A DNA stretch of 64,000 bases from Amycolatopsis dendrobii (GTDB taxonomy: Bacteria; Actinomycetota; Actinomycetes; Mycobacteriales; Pseudonocardiaceae). Under the pieces are notes generated by a model. It searched no databases. It had not been told where the DNA came from and saw only the letters and a list, made by a program, of their open reading frames with translations. Both the position numbers and the translations under genes were made by a program. Location: the NCBI RefSeq assembly GCF_014145675.1, contig NZ_JACGZW010000004.1, positions 496,001 to 560,000 on the forward strand. Reading direction: 5' to 3'. Below are positions 40,219 to 48,363 of the stretch, piece after piece. Each line of letters opens with the position of its first letter. The stretch's first letter is position 1.

Positions 40219-40669
40219 TCGCCTCGCGGATCCGGGAGTACGTCCCGCAGCGGCAGACGTTGCGGATCTCGTCCAGGTCGGCGTCGTTGATCTCGCGGCC
40301 CTTCGCCTTGGCCTCCTTGACCTTCGCGACCGCCGCCATGATCTGGCCGGGCTGGCAGTAGCCGCATTGCGCGACGTCGTTCTCCAGCCAGGCTTCCTGC
40401 ATCGGGTGCAGGTCGGCCTTCACGGTGTCCGGCAGGCCCTCGATCGTGGTGATCTCGTCGGTGGCCTTGATGTCGGCCACCCGCACCGAACACGGGTTGA
40501 ACGCCTTGCCGTTGAAGTGCGACGTGCAGGCCTTGCACACGTTGATGCCGCAGCCGTACTTCGGGCCGCGGACGCCGAGCACGTCGCGCAGGACCCACAG
40601 CAGCCGCACATTGTCGTCGACGTCGACGGACACCGGCTTCCCGTTGAGGATGAAGGTGTGCTTGCTCAT
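40193..40669 (-). CDS. Two-[2Fe-2S] small subunit of molybdenum hydroxylase
   Basis: A 158-aa iron-sulfur subunit of the xanthine dehydrogenase family. The plant-type cluster uses Cys40, Cys45, Cys48 and Cys60 (YGCGINVCKACTSHF). The second cluster uses Cys102, Cys105, Cys139 and Cys141 (QCGYCQPGQI, VCRCGTYSRI). It moves electrons from the molybdopterin site of the next subunit. It has no Tat signal of its own, so it is probably exported bound to the large subunit. GAGGAG precedes ATG 40669. Confidence 0.93.
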   Translation of the reverse strand: MSKHTFILNGKPVSVDVDDNVRLLWVLRDVLGVRGPKYGCGINVCKACTSHFNGKAFNPCSVRVADIKATDEITTIEGLPDTVKADLHPMQEAWLENDVAQCGYCQPGQIMAAVAKVKEAKAKGREINDADLDEIRNVCRCGTYSRIREAIKAGAAKM

Positions 40670-40677
40670 CGTGCTCC

Positions 40678-43014
40678 TCAGTAGGTGTGGCTCAGGCCGT
40701 CGGTCGGCGATTCGGGAACGGGCGGGACGAACGACTTGACCTCGAAACCGATCGGGTCGTCGTGGTTGATCGGGAACCGCTTCGGCACCTTCCCGGTCGC
40801 CCGGGCGTACGCGCACGCGACTGCGGCGACGGAACAGGCCACGCCCGCTTCGCCCGCGCCGCCCGGCTGCTCCCCGTTGGACGGCATCGCGATCGCGGTG
40901 AAGTCCTGCGGGATGTTCCACTGCCGGGTGTAGAAGTAGTTGTCCCAGCTGGCTTCCAGGAAATGTCCGTCCTTCAGGTGGACACTGCTGGTCAGCGCGA
41001 GCGCCAAGCCGTCGGCGAAACCGCCCATGATCTGCGCCTCGAGGCCGCGCGGGTTGATCACGAGTCCGGCGTCGAGCGCGATGACCGCCTTCGTCACGCG
41101 CGGCCCGGTGACGCCGTCGCGCACCTTGCGGTTCACCGTCTCCGGGCGGCAGTCGATTTCCACGAGGCAGGCGCTGGCGCCCTTGTATTCCTTGTGGATC
41201 GCGATGCCCTGCGCGGTGCCCGGGGCCATTTTCTTGCCCCAGCCGCCGACCTCGGCGACCTTGCGCAGGACGCCCTTCACCTTGTCGTTCTTGAGGAATT
41301 CCATCCGGAAGTCGTACGGGTCCTTGCCCATCGCCTTCGCGAGCATGTCGACGACCAGTTCGTTGGCGCAGCCGACGTCGGGCGAGTAGACGTTGCGCAT
41401 CGACCCGGTGTTGAACCGCTGGTCGGTTTCGGTGAGCGTCTGGTCGACGACGCCGAAGTTGTACGGCATTTCCTGGCTCAGCACGAAAACCGCCTCGGCG
41501 ACGCCGAGGTTGCCCAGTCCGGTCGGCAGTTTCGTGGCGACCGAGGTGAGCATTTCGCCGAGCCCGTGCCGGAACGACGTCTCGACCGAGGTGTGCCGCT
41601 GCTCGAAGGTGAGCACGTTCCCGGCGAGCACGGTGGCCCGGATCCGCGACGTCGCCATCGGGTGCAGCCGGCCCTGGCGCGGCTCGTCAGCGCGGTGCCA
41701 CATCAGCCGCACCGGCTTGCCGAACGCCTTCGACGCCTGCGCCGCTTCGATTGCGTGGTTGCCGAACAGCTTGTGCCCGAAGGAACCGCCGCCGGTGACG
41801 ACGTGGCATTTCACCTTGCCCTGCGGCAGTCCGACCGCCTGCGCGACCTCGCCCTGGGTGACGATCGGCGACTTCAGCCCGGCCCAGATCTCGGCGCTGC
41901 CGTCGCGGACGTCGGCGACCGCGCAGTACGGCTCCAGCGCAGCGCTCGAGCGGAACATGAACTCGAAGTCCGCCTCGACTGTCTTCGCCAGCACCGGAAC
42001 CTTCGGCACGGCGAGCGGGAGCTCGGCGCGGCGCAGATTGGCGAGCACGGATTCGTCGTTTTCGCCCTCGACGCTGCCGGGGCCCCAGTCGACCTGCAGC
42101 GCGCGCACGCCGTCAATGCACTGACCGAACGTCTCCGCGCGGACCGCGACCCCGGTCGGGATGATCGCGACGTCGGTGACACCGGGCAGCTTCAGCACGT
42201 CGGCCTTGTTGCGGACGGCCTTCGGCGTGCCGTTGAGCGTCGGCGGACGGCAGATCATCGTCGGCAGCGCGCCGGGGACGTCCAGGTCCATCGCGAACTG
42301 CTTCTTGCCGGTCACGATGTCGAGCGCGTCGAGCCGGGTCTGCGGCTTGCCGAGCACCTTGAACTCGTTGGAGCCCTTGAGCTTGCTCGGGTCCAGCTGC
42401 ACCTGCTTGGTGGTGCTGGACGCGGCCTTCGTCGCCAGTTCGCCGTACGTCGCGGTCTTGCCGTTCGGCGCGGTGACGACGCCGCCCTTGACGATGAACC
42501 GCTCCGCGGTCCCGCCGAGCAGGATGGCCGCCGCTTCGAGCAGTTGCTGCTTGGCGATCGCGGCGGCCACGCGGATCGGCGTGTAGGTCGAGACCGTGGT
42601 GTTCGATCCGCCGGTGAGCTGGTTGAACAGCAGTTCCGGACGCGCCGGGGCGAGCGTGACGTGCACCTTCTCGACCGGAAGGTCCAGTTCCTCGGCGATG
42701 ATCATCGCGGTCGAGGTGGTGATGCCCTGGCCGACCTCGGCGCGCGGGATCTCGAACGAGGCGCTGCCGTCCTTGTTGATGGTGACGGTGATGAGCTGCG
42801 ACGTCGGAAGGCCGGCGTCGGTGAGCGCGTCGTTGAGGTCGTACAGCTCGGGCGGCTGCGGAGCCGACGGCACGGCGGCGGACGCGGAGCTCGCGAGCCC
42901 GACGTCCGCGGCCACGACGAGGGTCCCGGCCGCGACGACGTACCCGAGGAACCCGCGCCGGGAAACGCCGGCGCGCTCCTTCCCGGTGTCCGGCTCGGAG
43001 TGACTGAGAGTCAC
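40678..43014 (-). CDS. Tat-exported molybdopterin large subunit (IorB-like)
   Basis: This 778-aa protein starts with a Tat signal (SRRGFLGYVVAAGTLVVAAD at about 18-37). It then follows the isoquinoline-1-oxidoreductase/aldehyde oxidase large-subunit pattern: FEIPRAEVGQGITTSTAMI, VVTGGGSFGHKLFGN, FNTGSMRNVYSPDVGC and the C-terminal GGAGEAGV, whose Glu is the catalytic base. It hydroxylates an N-heterocycle or aldehyde outside the membrane with water as oxygen donor. No FAD subunit is encoded, so electrons go to another acceptor, perhaps a cytochrome. It lies 8 bases upstream of the small-subunit gene. Confidence 0.92.
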   Translation of the reverse strand: MTLSHSEPDTGKERAGVSRRGFLGYVVAAGTLVVAADVGLASSASAAVPSAPQPPELYDLNDALTDAGLPTSQLITVTINKDGSASFEIPRAEVGQGITTSTAMIIAEELDLPVEKVHVTLAPARPELLFNQLTGGSNTTVSTYTPIRVAAAIAKQQLLEAAAILLGGTAERFIVKGGVVTAPNGKTATYGELATKAASSTTKQVQLDPSKLKGSNEFKVLGKPQTRLDALDIVTGKKQFAMDLDVPGALPTMICRPPTLNGTPKAVRNKADVLKLPGVTDVAIIPTGVAVRAETFGQCIDGVRALQVDWGPGSVEGENDESVLANLRRAELPLAVPKVPVLAKTVEADFEFMFRSSAALEPYCAVADVRDGSAEIWAGLKSPIVTQGEVAQAVGLPQGKVKCHVVTGGGSFGHKLFGNHAIEAAQASKAFGKPVRLMWHRADEPRQGRLHPMATSRIRATVLAGNVLTFEQRHTSVETSFRHGLGEMLTSVATKLPTGLGNLGVAEAVFVLSQEMPYNFGVVDQTLTETDQRFNTGSMRNVYSPDVGCANELVVDMLAKAMGKDPYDFRMEFLKNDKVKGVLRKVAEVGGWGKKMAPGTAQGIAIHKEYKGASACLVEIDCRPETVNRKVRDGVTGPRVTKAVIALDAGLVINPRGLEAQIMGGFADGLALALTSSVHLKDGHFLEASWDNYFYTRQWNIPQDFTAIAMPSNGEQPGGAGEAGVACSVAAVACAYARATGKVPKRFPINHDDPIGFEVKSFVPPVPESPTDGLSHTY

Positions 43015-43188
43015 GCTGATTCCCCTTTCGAGGTAAGGACCGCGTGCCGGATGGCAACACGTGCACGCGGGTGGTGGTGATGGACCACCTTGCCGGGTGA
43101 ATCCGGGCTTGAGTGTTCAAGTTCTGTACAGCGGCAGCGGAGAGCGATGGTTATCCTGCTGCGCGTCACCAACGAAGGTGGAGATCGC

Positions 43189-44817
43189 GTGAGCTCGATG
43201 ACGTCCTCGCGCAGCGTGGTGCTGCGGGAACCGATCGCCCAGTCCTGGCGGCGTGCCTCGCTCGCCGGGGTTCGTCCCGAAACCGCGCTGCTCGGCATGC
43301 GGTTCGAGGAGGTCGACCCGGCCAGCAAGCTGCTCGCGGCGGCCGCGCCGGTGCTGGCGGACCTCGACGAGCGGCTCGCCGGAACCGCGATGTCCACTGT
43401 GCTCGTCGACCACGACGGCAAGCTCGTCCACCGGTGGAGCGCGGACCGCGCCGCCGAGAACTGCTTCGAGCAGCTGGGCATCGGGGTCGGCGCCTGCCTG
43501 CTGGAGGACGAGGTCGGGACCACCGGACCGGGCACCGCGCTGGAAACCCGGTCGAGCATCGTGGTGCACGGGGAAGAGCACTACGCCGAGGCGCTGCGCG
43601 GGTTCAGCTGTTACGGGCATCCGATTTTCCATCCGGTCACCCGCAGGCTGGAAGGCGCGCTCGACATCACGCTCCTGGCCGCCGAGGCGAATCCGCTGCT
43701 CGCGCCGCTGGTCGCGAAGGCTGTCGAGGAGATCGAACGGCAGTTGCTGGAAGGCAGCCGGGTGTCCGAACGGTCGCTGCTCGCCGCGTTCCAGTCGACG
43801 TCCCGCCCGACCCGGCCGGTGGTCGCGATCGGCCCGGATCTGTTGCTGTGCAACCAAGCCGCCGCGGACCTGCTGGAAGGAGCGGATGTCGCGCTGCTGT
43901 GGAACCTGGCGGGCGAGGCCGTCGGACCGTCCGAAATGGAGACCGAACTGCGCTCCGGCCAGCGCGCCCGGGTCCGGGCCGAACCAGTGCCCGGCGCCAG
44001 GGGCGGGGTGCTGGTCGAAATCCGCCCGCTGGCCGCGACCGAGGTCCGGCGGACGCGGCGGCTCGTTCCTGCCGCGCCCGGTCCGGTGGCCGGGCACGTG
44101 CACATCTCCGGCCCGCCCGGGACCGGCCGCACCACCGAGGCCCGGCTGCGGGTGCCCGAGGAACCGTGCACCACGTTGACCGGCTCGGAAGCCGTGCTCG
44201 GCGGGTCGGCGGCCTGGGCCGCGAGGTTCACCGCCGCCGTCGAGACCGCGTCCGGCAGCATTTGCGTCGACGGCGCGGACCTGCTGCCCGCCGAACTGGT
44301 CGACCTGGTCGCCACCCACGCCGCCCGCGGCGTCCGCCCGCACCTCGTGCTGACCACCGGCCCGCGCGAGGGACTGACCGGACCGGAGCGGGCGCTGATC
44401 GCGTCGTGCGGGGAGAACGCCGAACTGCTGCCGTTGGCGCACCGACCGGACTTTCCCGAGGTCGCGGCCCGGATGCTGGCCGAACTCGGTGCCGCGCGGA
44501 CGCACAACATCACGCCCGGCGCGCTGCGGATCCTCGGCTCGTACGACTGGCCGGGAAACCTGCCCGAACTGCGCGGCGTGCTGAGCCAGGCGATCCGCAA
44601 ACGCTCGGCGGGCGCGATCGGCCCGGGAGATCTGCCGCCCGCGCTGGTGGCTGACGCTTCGGGACACGAGCTGGCACCGATCGAACGGGCGGAACGAAAC
44701 GCGATCGTCGCGGCCTTGCGGTCGGCCGGCGGGAACAAGGTCCGGGCGGCTAGCACGCTGGGCATTTCGCGGACGACGTTGTACGCGCGGATGCGGGCGT
44801 TGAAGGTGCTGGGTTAA
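43189..44817 (+). CDS. GAF/Fis-type regulator with degenerate AAA+ domain
   Basis: A 542-aa AcoR-like regulator. It opens with REPIAQSWRRASLAGVRPE, the standard start of these GAF proteins, with a GAF domain to about 185. A shrunken AAA+ region spans about 300-480: GPPGTGRTT (308-316) resembles Walker A, ICVDGADLLP Walker B, and YDWPGNLPELR the end of the domain, but the sigma-54 contact loop GAFTGA is missing. The Fis HTH (VRAASTLGISRTTLYARMRA) ends the protein. Lacking sigma-54 contact, it must work differently. GTG 43189 has AAGGTGGAG upstream. Divergent from the molybdenum hydroxylase. Confidence 0.85.
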   Translation: MSSMTSSRSVVLREPIAQSWRRASLAGVRPETALLGMRFEEVDPASKLLAAAAPVLADLDERLAGTAMSTVLVDHDGKLVHRWSADRAAENCFEQLGIGVGACLLEDEVGTTGPGTALETRSSIVVHGEEHYAEALRGFSCYGHPIFHPVTRRLEGALDITLLAAEANPLLAPLVAKAVEEIERQLLEGSRVSERSLLAAFQSTSRPTRPVVAIGPDLLLCNQAAADLLEGADVALLWNLAGEAVGPSEMETELRSGQRARVRAEPVPGARGGVLVEIRPLAATEVRRTRRLVPAAPGPVAGHVHISGPPGTGRTTEARLRVPEEPCTTLTGSEAVLGGSAAWAARFTAAVETASGSICVDGADLLPAELVDLVATHAARGVRPHLVLTTGPREGLTGPERALIASCGENAELLPLAHRPDFPEVAARMLAELGAARTHNITPGALRILGSYDWPGNLPELRGVLSQAIRKRSAGAIGPGDLPPALVADASGHELAPIERAERNAIVAALRSAGGNKVRAASTLGISRTTLYARMRALKVLG

Positions 44818-45697
44818 TCAGCGGTAATGGCCGGGTGATTGCCCGGTCCACCGGCGGAATGCTCGTCGGAATGCGCTGGCCTCGGAGAAACCTAGGCGGC
44901 GGGCCAGTTCTTCGATGGATTCGTCGCCGCGGCGGAGGCTCGCGATCGCGGCGCCGCGGCGGACTGCGTCTCGGATTTCGCCGATCGACGTCTTCTCCGC
45001 GCGCAACAACCGGCGCAGGTGCTGGGCGCTGATCCCGAGCCGTCCGGCGCGGTGGTGCCTTGTTCGACGATGGCACGGACCTGGTCCGCGTGGGTGGAGC
45101 CGTAGTCGCGGGTGGCGAGCCAGGCGTCCGGCTGGTCGTCCAGGAATTCGGCCAGTTCGGCTTCGCTGCGGATCACCGGGGCGGGCAGGAGTCCGCGGTC
45201 GAAGGCGAGGATCAGCGAGTCCGCGTCGAATTGCGGGTGGCGGCCGAAGATCGCCTCGTAGTGCGGCGCGTGGTCTGGTTTCGGCCACGGCAGCAGCAGT
45301 TCGCGCAGGGCGATGCGGGTCGTCGAGCTGACGGACGTCGATTCTCCACCTCGACCAGCGGATCTGTCGTGCGAACGGCCACGGCGGGCATCCCGGGCAA
45401 GACCTCGGCGGCTTCTTCCAACCGGTGCAATGCGGTGCGCAGATCGGGCGAGGGGGCCACCGACCGGACTACCAGCCGGAACAGTCCGCGCGGGGCTCGC
45501 GGGCCGAGGGCGAAGAGTCCGTCGTCGGTCCGCAGCCACAGTTCGCGGGTCAGTTCCGAGACCTGCCGGCGGGTGACGCCGGTCCGGTCGGGCCGGATCC
45601 CGAGGCGGTGCAACAGCGCGGGGACGTCGAGGTTCCGGCGTTCGCCGATCCGCGCCAGCCGCTGGGCCAAGGCGTCCAGAACCGCCGGGTCGTCCAC
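44818..45697 (-). pseudogene. AraC-family regulator inactivated by two frameshifts
   Basis: Three consecutive reading frames together make one AraC protein. From GTG 45697: MDDPAVLDALAQRLARIGER ... AVRTTDPLVEVEN. A frame change near 45345 continues with SSTTRIALRELLLPWPKPDH ... DQVRAIVEQGTT. A second change near 45050 continues with RLGISAQHLRRLLRAEKTSI and the HTH ARRLGFSEASAFRRAFRRWT to the TGA at 44818. Codon bias stays good in each piece, so the breaks are recent or are sequencing errors. The stop abuts the convergent Fis-regulator stop directly. Confidence 0.75.
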
Positions 45698-45717
45698 GGT
45701 TCAAGGCTAGCTGGCGG

Positions 45718-45895
45718 TTAACCGGCGGTTTCCACCCGATCGGGTGACGGGATCCGCGCGCCGAGCAGCCGCTCGGTCTCCGCCCAGAGCCACGCGCCCA
45801 GCTCCGGATCCCGGCTGGTCGGCACCGGCTCCTTGCGGCGTCCCCGAGCGCGGCAACCGCCCGGTGCTTCAGGCGTTCGCCAGGCGCAGGCGTTC
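45718..45895 (-). pseudogene. Possible frameshifted gene remnant
   Basis: The segment 45718-45830 encodes KEPVPTSRDPELGAWLWAET and RLLGARIPSPDRVETAG with near-perfect actinomycete codon bias up to the TAA at 45718. Upstream the bias moves to another frame (LKHRAVAALGDAA, about 45895-45840), with the change near 45830-45848. No start codon is convincing, and it overlaps the end of the kinase-fold gene. I do not recognise a family. Confidence 0.3.
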
Positions 45896-46774
45896 CGGTG
45901 CCTGCTCCCGAAGCGCGGCACCGCAGATCGGCGGGTCGTCGTGCAGCGCCTCCCATCGAGCGTTGTGCGCGGCTGGCCACAAGCTCGCCGCCCACGCGAC
46001 TTCCTGTTCGGCCGGCGAGAACCGGCGGCCGCGGAAGTCCTGATAGGACTCCAGGAACATCGCGGAACTCTCGACGGGTGCCAGCGTCGGCGGGGTCGTG
46101 CTCGCGAACATTCCGCTCGCTGCGCCCGCCAGGGCTGCTTCCGGTTGCCATGCCAGGCTGTCCCAGTCGTGTACGGTCCAGCCGTCGTTGATATCCCAGC
46201 GGAGGTTCTGTGCTTCGAAATCTCCGTGGCCGAGGACGTTCGGGAGCTCGGCGGCGAGCAGACGGCGTCGGGCGCGGTCGGCGGTTTCGGTTACCTCCTC
46301 GGGGACAAGACGCTGGTCTCGTTCGTCCAGGAAGCCGATTGCCGGCCATAGCCCGGGGTCACGGTGATCCCAACGCAGCCAGCGGGGGTTCGGCAGCGGC
46401 GGAGTGACGGAGATCCCGCCGAGTGCGGTCAGCAGCAGGGCGAAGACCTCGGCATAACGGGTAGCTGCCTCCGGCGAGCCGCCCTGGATTACTTCGCCGC
46501 CGGGGCGGTATTCCTCGGCGTGCACGGCCAGGGACCCTACGGAGATGACCGGCGTCAGCGGGCGTGCGCAAGGGAAGTCCAGCGCAGACAGCTGAGCTTG
46601 CGCCGCGACGCACGAGTCGGCGCGACCGTCGTCCGGGCGGGCTTTGAGCACGATCTTCCGGCCGTCGGCGAGTCGGAGACCGTGCACTGTCGAGACTTGC
46701 CGTGCCTCGAACAGCACGCCGACTGGTGCGGTGCCGAGGTGAGTCAGGCACCAATCAGACAGCCATTGCTCCAA
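45869..46774 (-). CDS. Aminoglycoside phosphotransferase-fold kinase
   Basis: A 301-aa APH/choline-kinase-fold protein. RKIVLKARPDDGRADSCVAA contains the ATP-binding lysine, NVLGHGDFEAQNLRWDI (about 185-200) the catalytic Asp and the Asn, and WTVHDWDSL the metal-binding Asp. The glycine loop is weak. It phosphorylates an unknown small molecule. The TTG at 46774 immediately follows the TAG of the preceding gene, with GGGGGTCGGA upstream. It is the third gene of the operon led by the MerR-sliding-clamp fusion. Confidence 0.82.
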   Translation of the reverse strand: MEQWLSDWCLTHLGTAPVGVLFEARQVSTVHGLRLADGRKIVLKARPDDGRADSCVAAQAQLSALDFPCARPLTPVISVGSLAVHAEEYRPGGEVIQGGSPEAATRYAEVFALLLTALGGISVTPPLPNPRWLRWDHRDPGLWPAIGFLDERDQRLVPEEVTETADRARRRLLAAELPNVLGHGDFEAQNLRWDINDGWTVHDWDSLAWQPEAALAGAASGMFASTTPPTLAPVESSAMFLESYQDFRGRRFSPAEQEVAWAASLWPAAHNARWEALHDDPPICGAALREQAPERLRLANA

Positions 46775-47260
46775 CTATCCGACCCCCGGTGCGGTAGTGC
46801 GTCGTTCAGTGGACCGGCGTTCGATGGCTTCCGCGACCCCGTCGATCGCCTGTCGGATCATCGCACCGTATCCGTCATCGGCCAGCGCGTCCTGGCGTTC
46901 TCGCGCGGCCGCGATCTGTTCCGCTGCGGCGGAGAACGAGCCGAGGCGGCGGAAGTTGTCGGCCAGGTTCAGGTGCAGTGACGGGTAGAAGCCCGCGATC
47001 CCGAGCCCGGCGGAGTGGGCTTGGACGTCCTCGTCGGTGACCGTCGCGGCGGCGTCCAGCGCTCTGATATCCCAGACCAGTGCCTCTGCCGGGTCAGCGA
47101 ACAGATCTGCTTGGTAGTGCGCAAGAACGCAGCGATAGAACGGATCGCCGCCCGGGCCGAGTTCGTCCCACAGTTCCTGCAGCCGCGCCCGCGCGGCGTC
47201 CGTCGCGCCTGATCGGCCTTGCGTAACCGCGGCGGTGATCTCGGCCATCGTGTCCGTCAT
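46775..47260 (-). CDS. Helical-repeat (TPR-like) protein
   Basis: A 161-aa alpha-helical protein: EITAAVTQGRSGATDAARAR, FYRCVLAHYQADLFADPAEA, PSLHLNLADNFRRLGSFSAA and EQIAAARERQDALADDGYGA resemble tetratricopeptide helices. AAAGGAG lies 8 bases before ATG 47260. The start overlaps the stop of the MerR-clamp gene by ATGA and the end directly abuts the kinase gene, so all three are coupled. It is probably a scaffold or adaptor. Confidence 0.75.
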   Translation of the reverse strand: MTDTMAEITAAVTQGRSGATDAARARLQELWDELGPGGDPFYRCVLAHYQADLFADPAEALVWDIRALDAAATVTDEDVQAHSAGLGIAGFYPSLHLNLADNFRRLGSFSAAAEQIAAARERQDALADDGYGAMIRQAIDGVAEAIERRSTERRTTAPGVG

Positions 47261-48285
47261 ATGGCAGCTCCTTTCACTGGCATGGCAAGGGTGGTCAGAT
47301 CGCCGTCGTCGGCGGAGCGCACGACGACTGGCAGGTGCGGGCCCGCGACGTCCAGCATCACGTCCGGGCCGACGGCGGTGCTGATCGCCGGGTGCAGCGT
47401 GCTTACGGCGAAGGAGAGCGAGATCGGCGGGCCGGTGACGTCGGCGGGGATTGCTTCGGTGCCGACTGTGACTGCGGCGGCGGAGAGGTCCAGTCGGATC
47501 TGCGGGGTGTATTGGCGCTCCAGGCATGCCACGAGCGCGTTGCGAGATATCACGGCCCGCGTAAGGACTTCTGGCAGGGACGCGAGCATCAGGCGGTAGT
47601 CGGGGAAGTCGTCGGCCAGCGTGCGGCAGGTTCGTACCCCGTCGCCCTGGAAGGAGATCTCGTCGGCGCGGAGGCTCAGGTGCAGTTCGTGTTGACGGCG
47701 GGTCCACGGCATTGCGAGCCGCAGGTCGTCGGCGTCGGCGGTCGCGGTCCAGGTGGACGCGCTCGGCTCGGCTGGGACCAGCGTGCGGGTCGAGAGGCGG
47801 TACCGGTCGGTGGCGGTGAGCACGATCGCCTCGGGGGAGACTTCCAGGTGCACGCCGTTCAGCACGGGGAGGTCTTGCGTTGTCGCGGTCAGCACCTGCT
47901 CGATGGCGGCGGTGAAGACCGGGCCGGTGAGCCGGACCGGCGGTGCTGGCGGTGGGGAGCCCAGCGTGGCCTTGACCGCCGCGGCGGTTTCCCGGGCTTG
48001 CTGCACCTGAGATGCCAGCCCGGCGACGTGGTCGTCGATGATCCGCGAAGCTTCGGCGGGGTCGGCGGCGAGGACCGCGCCGACCCGTTCCAGCGGCAGG
48101 CCGATCTCCCGCAACCGCCGGACGAGCAGTGCGGCCGAGACCTGGCCGGGGGAGTAGTAGCGGTAGCCGGATTCCTCGTCGACCCGGATCGGTCGTACGA
48201 GGCCGGAATCGGCGTAGAAGCGCAGCGCGCTGGCGGTGAGGCCGCAGCGGCGGGCGAACGCTCCGATGGTCAGCAGGTCGGGCAC
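47257..48285 (-). CDS. MerR HTH fused to DnaN-like sliding-clamp domains
   Basis: This 342-aa fusion starts with a MerR winged HTH (about 4-70: LTIGAFARRCGLTASALRFY, SGYRYYSPGQVSAALLVRRL) and a helix to about 110. Residues 119-342 then match domains 2 and 3 of the DNA polymerase III beta clamp: VFTAAIEQVLTATTQDLPVL, GVHLEVSPEAIVLTATDRYR, DFPDYRLML at 226-234 and a final LAMPVKG, the clamp's characteristic end. Clamp domain 1 is absent, as if replaced by MerR. GTG 48285 is preferred to TTG 48306 because the latter falls within a palindrome likely to be the operator. First gene of a three-gene coupled operon. Confidence 0.82.
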   Translation of the reverse strand: MPDLLTIGAFARRCGLTASALRFYADSGLVRPIRVDEESGYRYYSPGQVSAALLVRRLREIGLPLERVGAVLAADPAEASRIIDDHVAGLASQVQQARETAAAVKATLGSPPPAPPVRLTGPVFTAAIEQVLTATTQDLPVLNGVHLEVSPEAIVLTATDRYRLSTRTLVPAEPSASTWTATADADDLRLAMPWTRRQHELHLSLRADEISFQGDGVRTCRTLADDFPDYRLMLASLPEVLTRAVISRNALVACLERQYTPQIRLDLSAAAVTVGTEAIPADVTGPPISLSFAVSTLHPAISTAVGPDVMLDVAGPHLPVVVRSADDGDLTTLAMPVKGAAI

Positions 48286-48300
48286 CCGCCCATCATCAGG

Positions 48301-48317
48301 CTTCAAGCAGCTTGAAG
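48301..48317. promoter_or_regulatory. MerR-type operator palindrome
   Basis: CTTCAAGC, a central A, GCTTGAAG: perfect 8-bp arms (48301-48308 and 48310-48317), resembling the CCTCAAG...CTTGAGG style of MerR/SoxR sites, 16 bases upstream of the GTG start of the MerR-clamp gene. Confidence 0.6.
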
Positions 48318-48345
48318 GTCAACCCGCGGCGCTGTGATCACGAGA

Positions 48346-48357
48346 TTGTGCTAGTAC
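48346..48357. promoter_or_regulatory. MocR box upstream of MocR gene
   Basis: TTGTGCTAGTAC, 6 bases before the MocR ATG, is identical to the first half-site at 51435-51446 upstream of the PLP decarboxylase. The shared sequence marks it as an autoregulatory site. Confidence 0.6.
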
Positions 48358-48363
48358 AGACGA

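Noticed and set aside
40687..43080. Rightward open frame of nearly 800 codons opposite the molybdenum hydroxylase large subunit
   Set aside because: It is the antisense of a gene with clear Tat signal and active-site motifs, and it has no recognisable domain or start context.
43189..44817. Sigma-54-dependent activator
   Set aside because: GAFTGA is missing and the AAA+ region is shortened, so it cannot be a standard sigma-54 activator.
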